Shown here: positions 4,621 to 5,544 of the stretch, piece by piece
Layout: the number at the start of each line of letters is the position of its first letter
How positions within the stretch are numbered: position 1 is the stretch's first letter
Assembly (NCBI GenBank): GCA_023268575.1
Contig: JALRCL010000165.1
Span: 1 to 5,544, forward strand
DNA: 5,544 nt
Direction of reading: 5' to 3'
Source: Patulibacter sp.
Lineage (GTDB): Bacteria > Actinomycetota > Thermoleophilia > Solirubrobacterales > Solirubrobacteraceae
Translations under genes and position numbers: made by a program
Notes under the pieces: model-generated
What the model was told of the DNA's origin: nothing
The model's input: only the letters and a program-made list of their open reading frames with translations
The model's database searches: none

Positions 4621-5544
4621 GTGACGGCGACCGCGATCGACCCGCGCTCCGAGAGCCACGCCGCCAACCGCGCGGCGATGGAGCAGCGGCTGGAGGAGCT
4701 CGAGCAGCTCCTCGACGGCGTCCGCGCCGGCGGGGGCGAGAAGTACGTCGCTCGCCACCGGAAGCGGGGCAAGCTGCTGGCCCGCGAGCGGATCGAGCTG
4801 CTCGTGGATCGCGACAGCCCGTTCCTGGAGCTGCAGCCGTTCATCGGCCACGGCAGCGACTTCGCCGTCGGCGGCAGCGTCGTCACCGGGATCGGGGTCG
4901 TCGAGGGCGTCGAGTGCGTCGTCACCGCGAACGACCCGACCATCCGCGGCGGGGCCTCGAACCCGTTCACGCTGCGCAAGGTCCTGCGGGCGAGCGAGAT
5001 CGCGCTCGAGAACCGGCTGCCGCTCGTGAACCTCGTCGAGTCCGGCGGCGCGGACCTGCCCACGCAGCTGGACATCTTCATCCCCGGTGGGCAGATGTTC
5101 CGCGACCTCACGCGGCTCTCGGCGGCCGGGATCCCGACGATCGCGATCGTCTTCGGCAACTCGACCGCCGGCGGCGCCTACATCCCGGGGATGTGCGACT
5201 ACACGGTGTTCGTGAAGGGCGGCGCGAAGGTCTTCCTCGGGGGCCCGCCGCTCGTGAAGATGGCCACGGGCGAGGTCTCCGGGGACGAGGAGCTCGGCGG
5301 CGCGGAGATGCACGCCACCGTCTCCGGGCTCGCCGACGCGCTGGCCGAGGACGAGCCGGACGCGCTGCGGATCGGCCGCGACATCGTCCGCCGGCTGAAC
5401 TGGCGCAAGCAGGGTCCCGGCCCGAGGACCCCCGCCACGCTCGTGGAGGAGCCCTTGCACGACCCGGAGGAGCTGCTCGGGATCGTCTCCGCCGACCTGA
5501 AGGTCCCGTTCGACACGCGCGAGGTCGTGGCGCGGATCGTCGAC
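4621..5544 (+). CDS. Acyl-CoA carboxylase carboxyltransferase (beta) subunit, 3' truncated
   Basis: The first 308 residues of a biotin-dependent carboxyltransferase, with no stop before the window edge. The family transfers CO2 from carboxybiotin to an acyl-CoA and works with an alpha subunit carrying biotin carboxylase and BCCP domains. An N-terminal helix (about 14-36) leads to KYVARHRKRGKLLARERIE (41-59), then GGSVVTGIGVVEG (84-96), the CoA-side motif ESGGADLPTQ (140-149) and GNSTAGGAYIPGMCDY (179-194). KVFLGGPPLVKMATGE (203-218), ELGGAEMHA (224-232) and RIGRDIVRRLNW (250-261) follow. The sequence looks closer to mycobacterial AccD2/methylcrotonyl-CoA carboxylase-type proteins than to propionyl-CoA carboxylase AccD5. 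Full-length members are about 510-540 residues, so most of the second CT domain is missing here. GTG 4621 is the only usable start after the in-frame TAG at 4609; ATG 4678 would cut into the helix. The acyl-CoA substrate is not determined. Confidence 0.93.
   Translation, partial: MTATAIDPRSESHAANRAAMEQRLEELEQLLDGVRAGGGEKYVARHRKRGKLLARERIELLVDRDSPFLELQPFIGHGSDFAVGGSVVTGIGVVEGVECVVTANDPTIRGGASNPFTLRKVLRASEIALENRLPLVNLVESGGADLPTQLDIFIPGGQMFRDLTRLSAAGIPTIAIVFGNSTAGGAYIPGMCDYTVFVKGGAKVFLGGPPLVKMATGEVSGDEELGGAEMHATVSGLADALAEDEPDALRIGRDIVRRLNWRKQGPGPRTPATLVEEPLHDPEELLGIVSADLKVPFDTREVVARIVD

Noticed and set aside
3100..5460. A 786-codon open frame on the minus strand
   Set aside because: It is antisense to the regulator and the carboxylase, both of which carry clear family motifs, and it crosses their spacer. 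Its translation is Arg/Ala/Asp-rich without domains. Long antisense frames are expected at this GC content.
1..5544. Mobile element, CRISPR array, tRNA or other RNA gene
   Set aside because: No transposase or integrase motif, no array of spaced repeats and no tRNA-like segment was seen. Composition and codon use are uniform across all the genes.

Overview
The window is very GC-rich (roughly three quarters G+C, with third codon positions almost always G or C). It uses GTG starts and leaderless-type promoters. This points to a high-GC actinobacterium. The gene types (exported GH5 hydrolase, BKACE/DUF849 enzyme, PucR/CdaR-type regulator, acyl-CoA carboxylase beta subunit) would fit a soil Thermoleophilia such as the Solirubrobacterales. 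That placement is an inference from composition and gene content, with no marker gene behind it.

Layout: (1) bases 2-337, plus strand, are the C-terminal 111 codons of an unrecognised gene whose start lies outside the window. (2) 404-2050, plus strand, encodes a secreted glycoside hydrolase of family 5, most like the endoglycoceramidase branch. (3) 2051-2182 is a convergent spacer with a 24-nt imperfect direct repeat and a hairpin. (4) 2183-3103, minus strand, encodes a beta-keto acid cleavage enzyme (BKACE, DUF849). (5) 3104-3285 is a divergent promoter region with one TANNNT -10 element on each strand and an inverted repeat. (6) 3286-4530, plus strand, encodes a PucR/CdaR-type helix-turn-helix regulator. 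(7) 4531-4620 is a short spacer with a hairpin that starts over the regulator stop codon and a leaderless promoter. (8) 4621-5544, plus strand, is the first 308 codons of an acyl-CoA carboxylase carboxyltransferase (beta) subunit, cut by the window end.

How they may work together: the BKACE gene and the PucR-like regulator are divergently transcribed from a 182-bp region, a common arrangement for a local regulator and its target. BKACE enzymes use acetyl-CoA to cleave a beta-keto acid into acetoacetate and a new acyl-CoA. The next gene is a biotin-dependent acyl-CoA carboxylase subunit, so a small acyl-CoA catabolic locus of unknown substrate is plausible. The carboxylase has its own promoter signal, so membership in one regulon is only a hypothesis. 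The GH5 enzyme and the fragment before it look like a separate export-related segment. I see no mobile element, CRISPR array, tRNA or rRNA, and no clear sign of a wholly new system. The open questions are the substrate of the BKACE locus and the specificity of the GH5 enzyme.
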